From: an uncultured Dyadobacter sp.
GTDB taxonomy: Bacteria; Bacteroidota; Bacteroidia; Cytophagales; Spirosomataceae
Assembly: GCF_946482605.1 (NCBI RefSeq)
Contig: NZ_CAMLSE010000013.1
Coordinates: forward strand, 183,791 to 247,790
Direction: 5' to 3'
Length of the DNA: 64,000 nt
In this document: positions 27,280-35,793 of the stretch, one piece after another
Layout: each line of letters begins with the position of its first letter
Position numbering within the stretch: the stretch's first letter is position 1
The notes under the pieces: generated by a model
Told to the model about the DNA's origin: nothing
Seen by the model: only the letters and a program-made list of their open reading frames with translations
Databases searched by the model: none
Program-made: the position numbers and the translations under genes

Positions 27280-27884
27280 AGTAGCAGCGGTTTGAGGTAC
27301 GAGCAGTATTCTGTTTGTGTAAAAAAGTTGGATTATGCCTAGAATTACTTAGGTTATAATGAGTGTTAATTTATTAAGAAAATTTATTAATTAATTATGA
27401 ATTATTTATCTTTTTAAAAGACGTTAGTTGTGAAGAGCACGTTGCATCGAGCATCTGCTGGGGGATGGAAACTGGGGTCGCCGCTAATGCATTGCCAGTC
27501 AAGTACTTTAACTGCATTACTACATATTAAAAGTTCTATATGTTTAATATGTATTAAGTTTATTTAATGTTTAATAAGTTTAAAACTATTTATATGTGTT
27601 AATATTTTTAATAGTTTTAACCATATTAAAAGGAGCTAACAATATCTCTGAGTCGTCATTAGAGGAATGATGCAACTGTCAGCCGGTGCTGATCAATGCC
27701 GGGCAAAAGTGACGACAGTCGGCTTGGAAGGGGAGTACCAGGGATGGCTAATGTGAGGGCGAAGGCGATCGCTCCGCCGGGGAAAGTAGTGTACTTACGT
27801 GGCTTATTATACTTTAAATATATATTAAAAGTATTTATTGTGTAATACTTACTTTGCTTATAGTTAATATTATATATATGGATC
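27280..27884. other. Gene-free spacer upstream of susC, two AT-rich blocks around a GC-normal core
   Basis: About 600 nt with no credible gene. AT-rich blocks (roughly 27340-27420, 27517-27640 and 27800-27884) alternate with ordinary GC. Words such as CATATTAAAAG, TATATTAAAAGTAT and TTAATATGTATTAAG recur. The core at about 27641-27798 contains palindromes (for example GCGATCGC at 27766-27773) and CTGTC/GACAG pairs and could be a structured RNA, but I recognise no family. The susC promoter must lie near 27290-27420. Confidence 0.45.
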
Positions 27885-27943
27885 TAATAAATAATATAGC
27901 CCTATACATTCATATGAATAGTATAGGGCTATATTATTTATTA
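27885..27943. terminator. 23-bp perfect hairpin after the gliding-type T9SS cargo gene
   Basis: The arms at 27885-27907 and 27921-27943 are exact complements over 23 bp, with the GC-rich middle TAGCCCTATAC. The 13-nt loop itself contains the palindrome ATTCATATGAAT. It begins four bases after the stop codon of the minus-strand gene, so it is almost certainly its transcript end. Confidence 0.85.
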
Positions 27944-27947
27944 TCAA

Positions 27948-30155
27948 CTATTTAAGTATAGTCAATCCACCTTTGTAAGAGCGCTTGGTGTACTGAACGA
28001 CGAAGTAATAGTAGCCGGCGGAGACCTTGTCGGGGCACCAGTCATTCGGCCTGACCTTGGAATAATAGACCTGCTTGCCCCAGCGGTTGAAGATGGTCAC
28101 GTCTTTAAAGAGGTCGGTGCAGTTGTCGGCAGGGAGATCCTGGAAGACGAAGCAGTCGTTTTTGCCGTCGCTGTTAGGGGTAATTACATTGGGAAATTCA
28201 GGGAACGGAGCCGAGCCATTGTCTTTGAGCGTCACCTTGACGGTAGTTGTGTCGGCGGCTGAAGCACAGCTTTTGTCCTGTGTCACAAAGTCGATCATGA
28301 ACGTCTGTTCAGGCTGGCCGTCCAGCAGCGCGCATTCGGGATTCCACACATAAGGCGAAGTGACCGATTTTATGCCCGACCTGGCTTCGAAGAGCATTCC
28401 GGCATCCTTCATGTCAAATCCTCTTCCGGCGGCCGTCAGAACGATGGTATTCGTGTCGGGATCGGATGCCAGTACATCGAACAGGATGCCGTTAGAACTG
28501 CCGATTTGGTAGGTTATTTCCTGAACGGGCAGGGAGGTTCTGACGGCGGGCGGATTGTTGGGCGATTGGTCGACGACAAAATAGACAGGCTTGGCGACGG
28601 GCAGCGGGTTGCCTTCGCAGCGCATATCCTCGACCTTGAAATCAACCGCGAGCGTGTCGCCTTTCCTGGCATTGCATGGCGGCACCCAGGTAAACTTCTG
28701 TTCTATGGCCTCCTTGCCTGTGACCGGCTTGAAATCCATGCCCATGTCGGTCATATTGAAGTCCTGGCCCCGGCCCGAAAGCGCCAGGTTATCTTTGTCT
28801 TTGTCCTTGCCGAAGACCGTAAAAGTCACCGGTACGCCGGCGGTCACGTGTACGTAGTCGCTCGTGAGCGAGGTGGTGACGGTGGGTGCATTGTTTCCGC
28901 TGTTTTCACGCCGGATATAAATGTTCAGCGTGTCTGTCAGCGGGATAGGGCAGCTGCCGTCCTGTGCCACGAGCTGGACCTTGATGGGACGGTTGTCGTA
29001 AGTGAGAAAGCATTCTTCGAGGCAGATCTGAAATTTGAGCGTGTCGTTCGCGACTTTGGTAGTGAATTGGGCGGGAAGCAGCGTGAAATAGTCCTTCGAG
29101 TTGTTGACCGCATGGCCATCCACACTGACGATCTGGTTGATCGAAGGGTCGGTTACGATGACCTCGAAACAATTGGGATCGTCCTTTTTGACCGTGATGA
29201 TCTCGTTTTCGGTATAATAGCTATTCTTTCCCTTTGGTTTGAACAACAGCTTTGGCGGCTCCATTTTAGGACAATCCACCACCTTCAATTGAAAATCGCG
29301 GGTGAGGGTACCTATTTTCTGGCCGTTGCGGTACTCATCGACCTGGACTGCAAATACGTACAAGCCCACCGCTCCGGCCGTTACGGACAACATACCCGTC
29401 GACGGGTTCACTTTTAATGGGTCGGGGCCGGGGATCATATTGTTGACGCCGATGCCGTTGATCCACGTCAGCCGCGGGTAATTCGACGACCCGCGGGCCT
29501 CAGCGCTCGGATTGGTTTTATCCGAAAAGCCTTGCATAGGCGTCGCGAGCGAGTAAACCAGGCTGTCGCCATCGGCATCCTTGCCGCCGAAGTCGAAGAA
29601 AAACGGCGAATTTACACAGGCATAATCACCCCTGATAGCCGGGAAAACAGGCGAGGAGTTTTTGAAATTAGCATTGTTTTTAAAAAGCGGGGGAAATTCC
29701 AGGTAGAAAAGGCTGCCCGCATCGCCGGGTGCCTGTATGTTCGTGATTGTGCCGTTTCGGCAGCAACGATCCCACACCATGTAGTAGCCTTGGGAATCCG
29801 CAAATTCGGTCGGTTCGAGGTGCAAAGTACTGCTGTAAGTGATCATGTAGGTCTGCAGCGTTGAGATTCCACAGAGCGGGTTAGCGTAGGTGACCGATTT
29901 TCGTTCTATTTTTGGGGCTTCAAGCCAGCCTATGGCGACGTTGTCACGCTTTCTGAACACGTAAATCGTAACAAACTCGTCTTCGGCGCCGGGATTACCA
30001 TTCAGGGCATCAAAGTACATGGTGAGGCCCATGTTATAATTGTAGTAGCTGTTGGGATTTTGGGTAATGAAAAGCTGGCCGCCGACGATGTGCGTCGCAC
30101 GGGCTTCGCAAATGGCAAACAGCATCAGAACAAATAAGATGAACCGTTTTTTCAT
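27948..30155 (-). CDS. Large secreted protein with gliding-motility-type (CHU_C) T9SS C-terminal domain
   Basis: 735 residues with a signal peptide (about 1-20, ending ARA) and a mature start THIVGGQLFITQN. The C-terminal ~85 residues are a type B T9SS sorting domain: FPNVITPNSDGKNDCF, TIFNRWGKQVYYSK, DWCP, AGYYYFVVQYT and a terminal KGGLTILK. The middle consists of repeated immunoglobulin/cadherin-like beta modules, two of which share the pattern GRGxDMxDxGMxF (around 463-475 and 572-584). Many cysteines suggest extracellular disulfides. It probably is displayed on or released from the surface through the type IX system; a role in gliding or adhesion is inference. Confidence 0.9.
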   Translation of the reverse strand: MKKRFILFVLMLFAICEARATHIVGGQLFITQNPNSYYNYNMGLTMYFDALNGNPGAEDEFVTIYVFRKRDNVAIGWLEAPKIERKSVTYANPLCGISTLQTYMITYSSTLHLEPTEFADSQGYYMVWDRCCRNGTITNIQAPGDAGSLFYLEFPPLFKNNANFKNSSPVFPAIRGDYACVNSPFFFDFGGKDADGDSLVYSLATPMQGFSDKTNPSAEARGSSNYPRLTWINGIGVNNMIPGPDPLKVNPSTGMLSVTAGAVGLYVFAVQVDEYRNGQKIGTLTRDFQLKVVDCPKMEPPKLLFKPKGKNSYYTENEIITVKKDDPNCFEVIVTDPSINQIVSVDGHAVNNSKDYFTLLPAQFTTKVANDTLKFQICLEECFLTYDNRPIKVQLVAQDGSCPIPLTDTLNIYIRRENSGNNAPTVTTSLTSDYVHVTAGVPVTFTVFGKDKDKDNLALSGRGQDFNMTDMGMDFKPVTGKEAIEQKFTWVPPCNARKGDTLAVDFKVEDMRCEGNPLPVAKPVYFVVDQSPNNPPAVRTSLPVQEITYQIGSSNGILFDVLASDPDTNTIVLTAAGRGFDMKDAGMLFEARSGIKSVTSPYVWNPECALLDGQPEQTFMIDFVTQDKSCASAADTTTVKVTLKDNGSAPFPEFPNVITPNSDGKNDCFVFQDLPADNCTDLFKDVTIFNRWGKQVYYSKVRPNDWCPDKVSAGYYYFVVQYTKRSYKGGLTILK

Positions 30156-30219
30156 GGAATGATGCGGCAGTAAAATTGATCCGATAGGATATTGGGATTA
30201 GTAATTAAAACAGGAAATA

Positions 30220-31620
30220 ATGTCTAAGAGTAACAAGTACGAATACGTTGAAATTACCGATTTTGCGGCAGAAGGCAAATGTATATTTAAATCGGAAGAC
30301 GGCGTAATCTTTGTAGAAGGGAATGTGGCTCCTGGTGACATTGTCGATCTTCAGGTCGTCAGGACAAAGAAGAAATTGAAGGAAGCCGTGGTCACCAAAG
30401 TCCATTCATTATCGGACTTACGTACAGAACCCTATTGCGAGCACCACGGCGTTTGCGGTGGTTGTAAATGGCAGCACATCGGTTACGAGCATCAGCTCCG
30501 GTTCAAAAGACAGCAGGTCGTAGATCATTTTGAAAGGATAGGTAAGATCAGGAATGTGAGTATCAATGAAATCATTGCTGCCCCTAAGACTGAATATTAT
30601 CGTAATAAGTTGGAATTCACATTTTCGAACTGGCGCTGGCTTACCAAAGAGCAGCTGGATTCGGGGTTGCCTTTCACGAAGAATGCCCTGGGTTTTCACG
30701 TTCCCAAGCGTTTTGACAAGATTTTTACGGTGGAGCACTGCCACCTCCAACCCGATCCTTCCAATGCGATCCGAAACTCATTGAACCGCTTCGGGAGTGA
30801 AAAAGGCTTTCCTTACTACGACGTACGTTTTAATGTAGGTGTACTCCGCAACGTGATCATCCGTACAGCCAATTCTGGTGACGTGATGGTGATCGTTCAA
30901 TTCGGGGCACAAAATGACGAAATTATCAGTGAAACGATGGCTTATGTGGCGCAAAACCACCCGGAGATCACGTCGCTGAACTACATCGTGAATTTGAAAG
31001 GCAACGATTCCTATCAGGACCAGGAAGTGATCCATTATGCAGGCGAAAAGGTGATCCGGGAGACGATGGAGGACCTGACGTTCCTGGTGGGGCCCAAATC
31101 GTTTTATCAGACCAATTCGGAGCAGGCTTACCAGCTGTTCAATGTTGCGCGCGAGTACGCGGGCTTGACAGGCAGCGAGTCGGTATACGACCTGTACACC
31201 GGAACGGGGACAATAGCCAATTTTGTGGCGCGTAGAGCGAAGAAAGTGGTCGGGGTGGAATACGTGGAAGCGGCGGTGCAGGATGCGCGCATTAACTCCG
31301 AATTGAACGGCATTACCAACACGTCATTTTTCGCGGGTGATATGCGCGCGATCATGAACGAAAGTTTCCTGCAAACGCACGGCAGGCCGGATGTGATCAT
31401 TACAGACCCTCCGCGTGCCGGAATGGACGTCCCGGTAGTAGAGACTATTTTAAAAGCGGCTCCCGATCGTATCGTGTACGTGAGTTGTAACACCGCTACA
31501 CAGGCGCGCGATCTTGCATTGATGTCGGAAGACTATGAGGTGACACGCGTTCAGCCCGTCGATATGTTCCCGAATACGCACCATGTGGAGAATGTGGCGT
31601 TGTTGGTGAGGAAGGGGTAA
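30220..31620 (+). CDS. rlmD: 23S rRNA (uracil-5-)-methyltransferase, RumA family
   Basis: SAM-dependent m5U methyltransferase of the TrmA/RumA family, 466 residues. An N-terminal TRAM domain (about 1-60) is followed by the iron-sulfur cysteines in YCEHHGVCGGCKWQH and a later HCHLQPD. The methyltransferase fold has VYDLYTGTGTIANFVARRAK (about 324-343), DVIITDPPRAGMD, and the catalytic cysteine in IVYVSCNTATQARD. The cluster ligands favour an RlmD-like assignment (U1939 in E. coli numbering) over TrmA, though some relatives modify other uridines. It converges with dnaB across a repeat-filled gap. Confidence 0.9.
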   Translation: MSKSNKYEYVEITDFAAEGKCIFKSEDGVIFVEGNVAPGDIVDLQVVRTKKKLKEAVVTKVHSLSDLRTEPYCEHHGVCGGCKWQHIGYEHQLRFKRQQVVDHFERIGKIRNVSINEIIAAPKTEYYRNKLEFTFSNWRWLTKEQLDSGLPFTKNALGFHVPKRFDKIFTVEHCHLQPDPSNAIRNSLNRFGSEKGFPYYDVRFNVGVLRNVIIRTANSGDVMVIVQFGAQNDEIISETMAYVAQNHPEITSLNYIVNLKGNDSYQDQEVIHYAGEKVIRETMEDLTFLVGPKSFYQTNSEQAYQLFNVAREYAGLTGSESVYDLYTGTGTIANFVARRAKKVVGVEYVEAAVQDARINSELNGITNTSFFAGDMRAIMNESFLQTHGRPDVIITDPPRAGMDVPVVETILKAAPDRIVYVSCNTATQARDLALMSEDYEVTRVQPVDMFPNTHHVENVALLVRKG

Positions 31621-31625
31621 GGGGT

Positions 31626-31713
31626 AATAGGCTTTAAGCTGTAAGCTATAGGCCATAAGCACAGCTGATGCTTCGAGCGCACAGCCTACAGCTTATAGCC
31701 TAAAGCCTATGGC
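31626..31713. repeat. Heptad inverted-repeat spacer between converging rlmD and dnaB
   Basis: The left half is built of consecutive 7-mers AGGCTTT, AAGCTGT, AAGCTAT, AGGCCAT, AAGCACA. The right half consists of ACAGCCT, ACAGCTT, ATAGCCT, AAAGCCT, ATGGCCC, the reverse complements of the same consensus (ARGCYDT). Together they form an imperfect hairpin with arms of about 35 nt that occupies the whole gap. Likely a bidirectional terminator. Confidence 0.75.
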
Positions 31714-31717
31714 CCTC

Positions 31718-33334
31718 TCAAAACGGCGGTTCCGAATCGGGGCCTTTGTAGTCGAAATTGCTGAGATCGTTGGCTCGGCTGCGGAGTGTGCCTCCCATCG
31801 GTGCTGCTGGCTTGGCCTGGCTTTCGAACGATGAAATCGGGTTGGAAGTTTGGATCGGACGGTCTACCGAGAATGGGGCAGGCGTGAAACCTGAATCGAG
31901 ATCGGCGAACTTCGTATACTTTCCGATAAACCGCAATTGAATGGTATCCAGCGAACCGGCCCGGTTTTTAGCCAGGATTACCTCACCGATACCTGCTACG
32001 GAATTACCCGCCTCGTCTTCTGTAATGCCGTAGTATTCAGGTCGGTACAAGAATATTACCATGTCGGCATCCTGCTCGATCGACCCGGACTCCCTCAAAT
32101 CGGAGAGCTGCGGCCTTTTCTCACCGCCACGCGTTTCAACGGCCCGGCTCAGCTGCGAAAGTGCGATTACCGGCACGTCGAGTTCCTTTGCCAGGTTTTT
32201 CAACGATCGAGAGATCATCGCAATCTCCTGTTCACGGTTACCCGGACTTTTACCTCCCGTATCTCCCGTCATCAGCTGGAGGTAGTCGATAACGATCATC
32301 TGAATGTCATGCTGAGCTTTCAGACGACGACATTTGGCCCGCAGTTCAAGTACCGAAAGGGCAGGGGTGTCGTCGATATAAATGGGGGCATTGGTGAGCC
32401 TGTGAATGCGGTGGTGCAGCTGCTCCCATTCGTGCGGTGCGAGGCTTCCTTTCCGGATTTTCTCGCTATCGATCTCCGCTTCGGCGGAAATGAGACGATT
32501 AACCAGCTGTACCGAGGACATTTCAAGCGAAAATATCGCAACCGGCATATTAAAATCCACGGCCGCGTTACGCAGGGAGGAAACGACGAATGCGGTTTTA
32601 CCCATACCAGGACGTGCCGCGAGGATCATCAATTCCGTTTTCTGCCAGCCCGAAGTAAGCCTGTCGAGCGCACTGAAACCGGAAGGGACACCCGTAAGCC
32701 CATCTTTATTGTTCTTTTTCTGGTCCAGTTCCGCGAGGGCCTGACGCATGAGCGCGCCCATGTCGGCGTAGTTTTTCTTGATGTTGGATTCGGATATCTG
32801 GAACAGCGATTGCTCGGTTTTGTCCAGAAGCCGGAATACATCGGTAGTATCTTCAAATGCGTCGCGCTGGATCTCGGACGCCACTTTGATAAGTTCTCTC
32901 TTGATGTAAGCCTGCGAGATAATGCGGGCGTGGAATTCGATGTTGGCAGCGGAGTTGACCTTGCTGGTCAGCTCCATGATGTAGGACGCTCCGCCGATGA
33001 GTTCCAGCTCTCCGGTACTCCGTAACTTGGAGGTAACTGTGAGCATATCGATCGGTTCCGAATCGGCGAACAGCGTAACGATCGCCGTGTAAATGCGAAC
33101 GTGCGCCTCTTTGTAAAAACTATCCGGACGGAGGATGTCCGCTACGGCAGTCAAAGCATCTTTTTCGATCATCAAAGCACCTAAAACGGCCTCTTCCAGA
33201 TCAATAGCCTGAGGGGGTAACTTGCTGAAATTCTGGTCGATAGATGGTGTACGGGTGCCGAATGCCTTCTTAGTGCCGTTGCCTGCCTTGGAGCCGCTCC
33301 TGGGATAGTTGTTGGGTGCCTTTTCGTTTTCCAT
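31718..33334 (-). CDS. dnaB: Replicative DNA helicase DnaB
   Basis: Hexameric fork helicase that loads primase at the origin and unwinds DNA ahead of the replisome. The 538 residues contain the N-terminal DnaB domain (LPPQAIDLEEAVLGALMIEK, about 39-58), the linker helix and the RecA-like motor: Walker A ILAARPGMGKTAF (about 238-250), Walker B MIVIDYLQLM, and motif H4 region LSQLSRAVETRGGEKRPQLS. No intein interrupts it. A TAACTTTG box lies 8 nt before the start (33342-33349) and, if used, would give a nearly leaderless mRNA. Confidence 0.97.
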   Translation of the reverse strand: MENEKAPNNYPRSGSKAGNGTKKAFGTRTPSIDQNFSKLPPQAIDLEEAVLGALMIEKDALTAVADILRPDSFYKEAHVRIYTAIVTLFADSEPIDMLTVTSKLRSTGELELIGGASYIMELTSKVNSAANIEFHARIISQAYIKRELIKVASEIQRDAFEDTTDVFRLLDKTEQSLFQISESNIKKNYADMGALMRQALAELDQKKNNKDGLTGVPSGFSALDRLTSGWQKTELMILAARPGMGKTAFVVSSLRNAAVDFNMPVAIFSLEMSSVQLVNRLISAEAEIDSEKIRKGSLAPHEWEQLHHRIHRLTNAPIYIDDTPALSVLELRAKCRRLKAQHDIQMIVIDYLQLMTGDTGGKSPGNREQEIAMISRSLKNLAKELDVPVIALSQLSRAVETRGGEKRPQLSDLRESGSIEQDADMVIFLYRPEYYGITEDEAGNSVAGIGEVILAKNRAGSLDTIQLRFIGKYTKFADLDSGFTPAPFSVDRPIQTSNPISSFESQAKPAAPMGGTLRSRANDLSNFDYKGPDSEPPF

Positions 33335-33581
33335 ATTAAGACAAAGTTAATCATTGGAGCCCTGCGGAGAAAGAAAGGAACGGCAGTTTGGAGCAATAAT
33401 TTTTTTTCACCGGAGCGACTTTTTTCTGCCAGGCTGATAATGAAAGACTTGATTGAAAAACGGTGTTTTTTTGCTTTCCGGTTTGAAGGAATAATTGTTT
33501 TTTAGACGATTATGTTTTATAAATGTTGGTTATTATTACTAAATTTTACAAACAATAGACAAACATTAAACAACGATTCAT

Positions 33582-34529
33582 TTGCTGGAAAAAATCATCA
33601 CGCTCGAAGACGTATCCATGGTCGATTTCCTTGGCATTCACAATTCGAATATCAAAGAGGTAGCCGCCGCTTTCCCTGAAAGTAAAATCATCTCACGCGG
33701 AAACGAGATCCGCATCCAGGGGACAGCCCCCGAAATTATCCGAATCACAGATGTAATCGACTCGCTTCTGGCGCATTACCAGAAGTATGGTAAAATAACG
33801 AATGACAACGTCAAGGGTTACCTGAACGGGGTCAGTAAAATGCCGGTGGCCAGTGGGGAAGATGACGATGACGTCATTCTCTTCGGCAACAAGGGGCTTG
33901 TCGTGAAGGCTAAAACGACGAACCAAAGGCTGCTTGTGGAGCAGGCTTCCAAGTACGACCTCGTTTTTGCAATCGGTCCCGCGGGTACCGGTAAAACTTA
34001 TACGGCAGTTGCCATTGCTGTTAAGGCATTGAAAAACAAGGAGGTGAAAAAGATCATTATCACGCGTCCGGCCGTGGAGGCAGGAGAGAACCTGGGTTTT
34101 CTTCCGGGTGATCTCAAAGAAAAGATCGATCCTTACCTGCGACCTATTTATGATGCGCTGGACGACATGATCGCTCCGGAAAAGCTGAAATTGTACCTGG
34201 AAAGCCGGGTGATCGAGATCGCGCCGCTGGCCTATATGCGCGGCCGTACGCTGAACAATGCATTCATCCTGCTCGACGAAGCGCAGAACACGACGCCGAT
34301 GCAGATGAAGATGTTCCTCACCAGGATGGGGCCAAGTTCCAAGGCGATCATTACCGGCGACAAGTCGCAGATCGACCTTCCGAAAAACCTGAAATCGGGA
34401 TTGATAGATTCGCTGACTGTCCTGAAAGGCATTAAGGGGATCAGTTTTGTGGAATTGGATGGATCTGACGTCGTAAGGCATCGTTTGGTGAAGGACATTC
34501 TTGCTGCCTATGAAAAATCTGAAAATTAG
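33582..34529 (+). CDS. phoH: PhoH-family ATPase
   Basis: Cytosolic P-loop ATPase related to the C-terminal RNA-helicase-like PhoH domain; family members are linked to RNA metabolism. 315 residues starting from a TTG at 33582 (the next in-frame ATG, at 33618, would cut the N-terminus). Walker A is FAIGPAGTGKTYTAVAIA (about 132-149), Walker B is AFILLDEAQNTTPMQMKMFL, with a downstream RMGPSSKAIITGDKSQIDLP segment. The 3' end overlaps the next gene by about 20 bases, which suggests translational coupling. Confidence 0.9.
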   Translation: MLEKIITLEDVSMVDFLGIHNSNIKEVAAAFPESKIISRGNEIRIQGTAPEIIRITDVIDSLLAHYQKYGKITNDNVKGYLNGVSKMPVASGEDDDDVILFGNKGLVVKAKTTNQRLLVEQASKYDLVFAIGPAGTGKTYTAVAIAVKALKNKEVKKIIITRPAVEAGENLGFLPGDLKEKIDPYLRPIYDALDDMIAPEKLKLYLESRVIEIAPLAYMRGRTLNNAFILLDEAQNTTPMQMKMFLTRMGPSSKAIITGDKSQIDLPKNLKSGLIDSLTVLKGIKGISFVELDGSDVVRHRLVKDILAAYEKSEN

Positions 34530-35787
34530 CATCCTGCTGGCCTGTCTATTGCTGGTCTCTGCGCCCGGAAGGGCGCAGGACTCGCTCGTTACGCGCTGCG
34601 CAAGCACCGAGCGGGATTCTGTCAGGTTGATGAAGAATCCTGCTCTGCGGAACCTCCGACAGCGCTCAGAGGCAGCCATCGAGGATTATGTCCGTCTCAG
34701 TGCGCGTGCGCGGACTGCCGCTGGCGAAACCGTCACTATCCCGGTGGTCGTGCACGTGGTGCACAACCGGACCGACAAGGTCGCCGGCGGGGCAGGGAAT
34801 AGCAACATTTCCGACGCGCAAATCCAGAGCCAGATCGACGTGCTGAATGAAGATTACGGCAACACTTCGGGCTACAAGGGATTTTATACCGATTCACTCG
34901 GTGTCGATACCGGTATCCGGTTCAAACTTGCGGCGATTGTCAGGACTTACAACGGGACCTCACAGTTCAGTCCCATTACCGACGCGGGTAACCTTGCGGA
35001 TATTTCACCGGCATGGTTTACCAACCGCTATCTGAACATATGGGTGACAAGGCTGAACGACCGCTACCTGGGCACTTCCCAGTTTCCGGTGGTGACGGAG
35101 CTCAACAGCCGCACAAATGGCCTTGCCACCACGGAGAATGAGGAAACCGACGCGCTGACCGACGGCGTTATCATCGATTACCGCTATTTCGGACGAAATT
35201 CCGATGCCATTACCAGCCGGATTTATAACCTCGGTCGTACGACCACACACGAGGTAGGGCATTGGCTGGGCCTGATCCACATTTGGGGTGATTCCACCTG
35301 CGGTACGGATTACTGCGATGACACGCCCACTGCCAATACCAAAAACGAGACTACGGACATCTCCTGTTCGCCTGTATACTCGCAATGCCGGAGTAATGTG
35401 GTTACCCGGAATATGATTGAAAACTATATGGATTATTCACCGGATGTGTGCATGAGCATCTTCACCAATGACCAGAAAGAGCGGATGCATGCCGTGCTGG
35501 CGCTAAGCCCACGGAGGGCCAAATTGGTAGAATATTCGAAACTCACAACAGATCATCTGGTGGTCGATATTTACCCGAACCCGGTTAGGGAGACGCTCAC
35601 GGCGAACGTCTTTACCCCGGATTTTGAAAATTACACGGTCAGCGTCTATAACCAGAAAGGCCAAAAGGTTACTGCCGATGCCATGAACCGTGCGTACCTC
35701 AACGTTAAAAACTTTCCGAGCGGTTTGTATTATTACAAGGTTACTACCGCCAGTCAGACAGTTACCAAACGTTTTGTTGTACGATAA
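34510..35787 (+). CDS. Secreted M43 (pappalysin-like) zinc metalloprotease with T9SS sorting domain
   Basis: Exported protease of 425 residues. A signal peptide (about 1-23, ending GRAQ) is followed by a pro-region and the metzincin catalytic domain: VVHVVHNR, SQIDVLNEDYG, the zinc motif HEVGHWLGLIH with H247, E248, H251 and H257, and a Met-turn ENYMDYSPDVCMSIF. Four to six cysteines around DSTCGTDYCDDTP fit the family. The last ~75 residues (DIYPNPVRETLTANVF; FPSGLYYYKV; KRFVVR) are a Por-type (type A) T9SS sorting signal, so it is secreted through the type IX system. The ATG at 34510 lies inside the end of phoH. Confidence 0.93.
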   Translation: MKNLKISILLACLLLVSAPGRAQDSLVTRCASTERDSVRLMKNPALRNLRQRSEAAIEDYVRLSARARTAAGETVTIPVVVHVVHNRTDKVAGGAGNSNISDAQIQSQIDVLNEDYGNTSGYKGFYTDSLGVDTGIRFKLAAIVRTYNGTSQFSPITDAGNLADISPAWFTNRYLNIWVTRLNDRYLGTSQFPVVTELNSRTNGLATTENEETDALTDGVIIDYRYFGRNSDAITSRIYNLGRTTTHEVGHWLGLIHIWGDSTCGTDYCDDTPTANTKNETTDISCSPVYSQCRSNVVTRNMIENYMDYSPDVCMSIFTNDQKERMHAVLALSPRRAKLVEYSKLTTDHLVVDIYPNPVRETLTANVFTPDFENYTVSVYNQKGQKVTADAMNRAYLNVKNFPSGLYYYKVTTASQTVTKRFVVR

Positions 35788-35793
35788 TCACAC

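Noticed and set aside
27948..30155. Long antisense ORF (28506-29417, plus strand) within the T9SS cargo gene
   Set aside because: It is a shadow of a well-supported gene, with no start context or recognisable domain.
31937..33025. 362-codon open frame antisense to dnaB
   Set aside because: Entirely inside dnaB and without domain similarity; long antisense frames are expected at this GC content and codon bias.
33342..33349. TAACTTTG as the dnaB promoter
   Set aside because: It matches TAnnTTTG, but would start transcription at the start codon and has no -33 partner; chance is likely, so it is mentioned only under dnaB.
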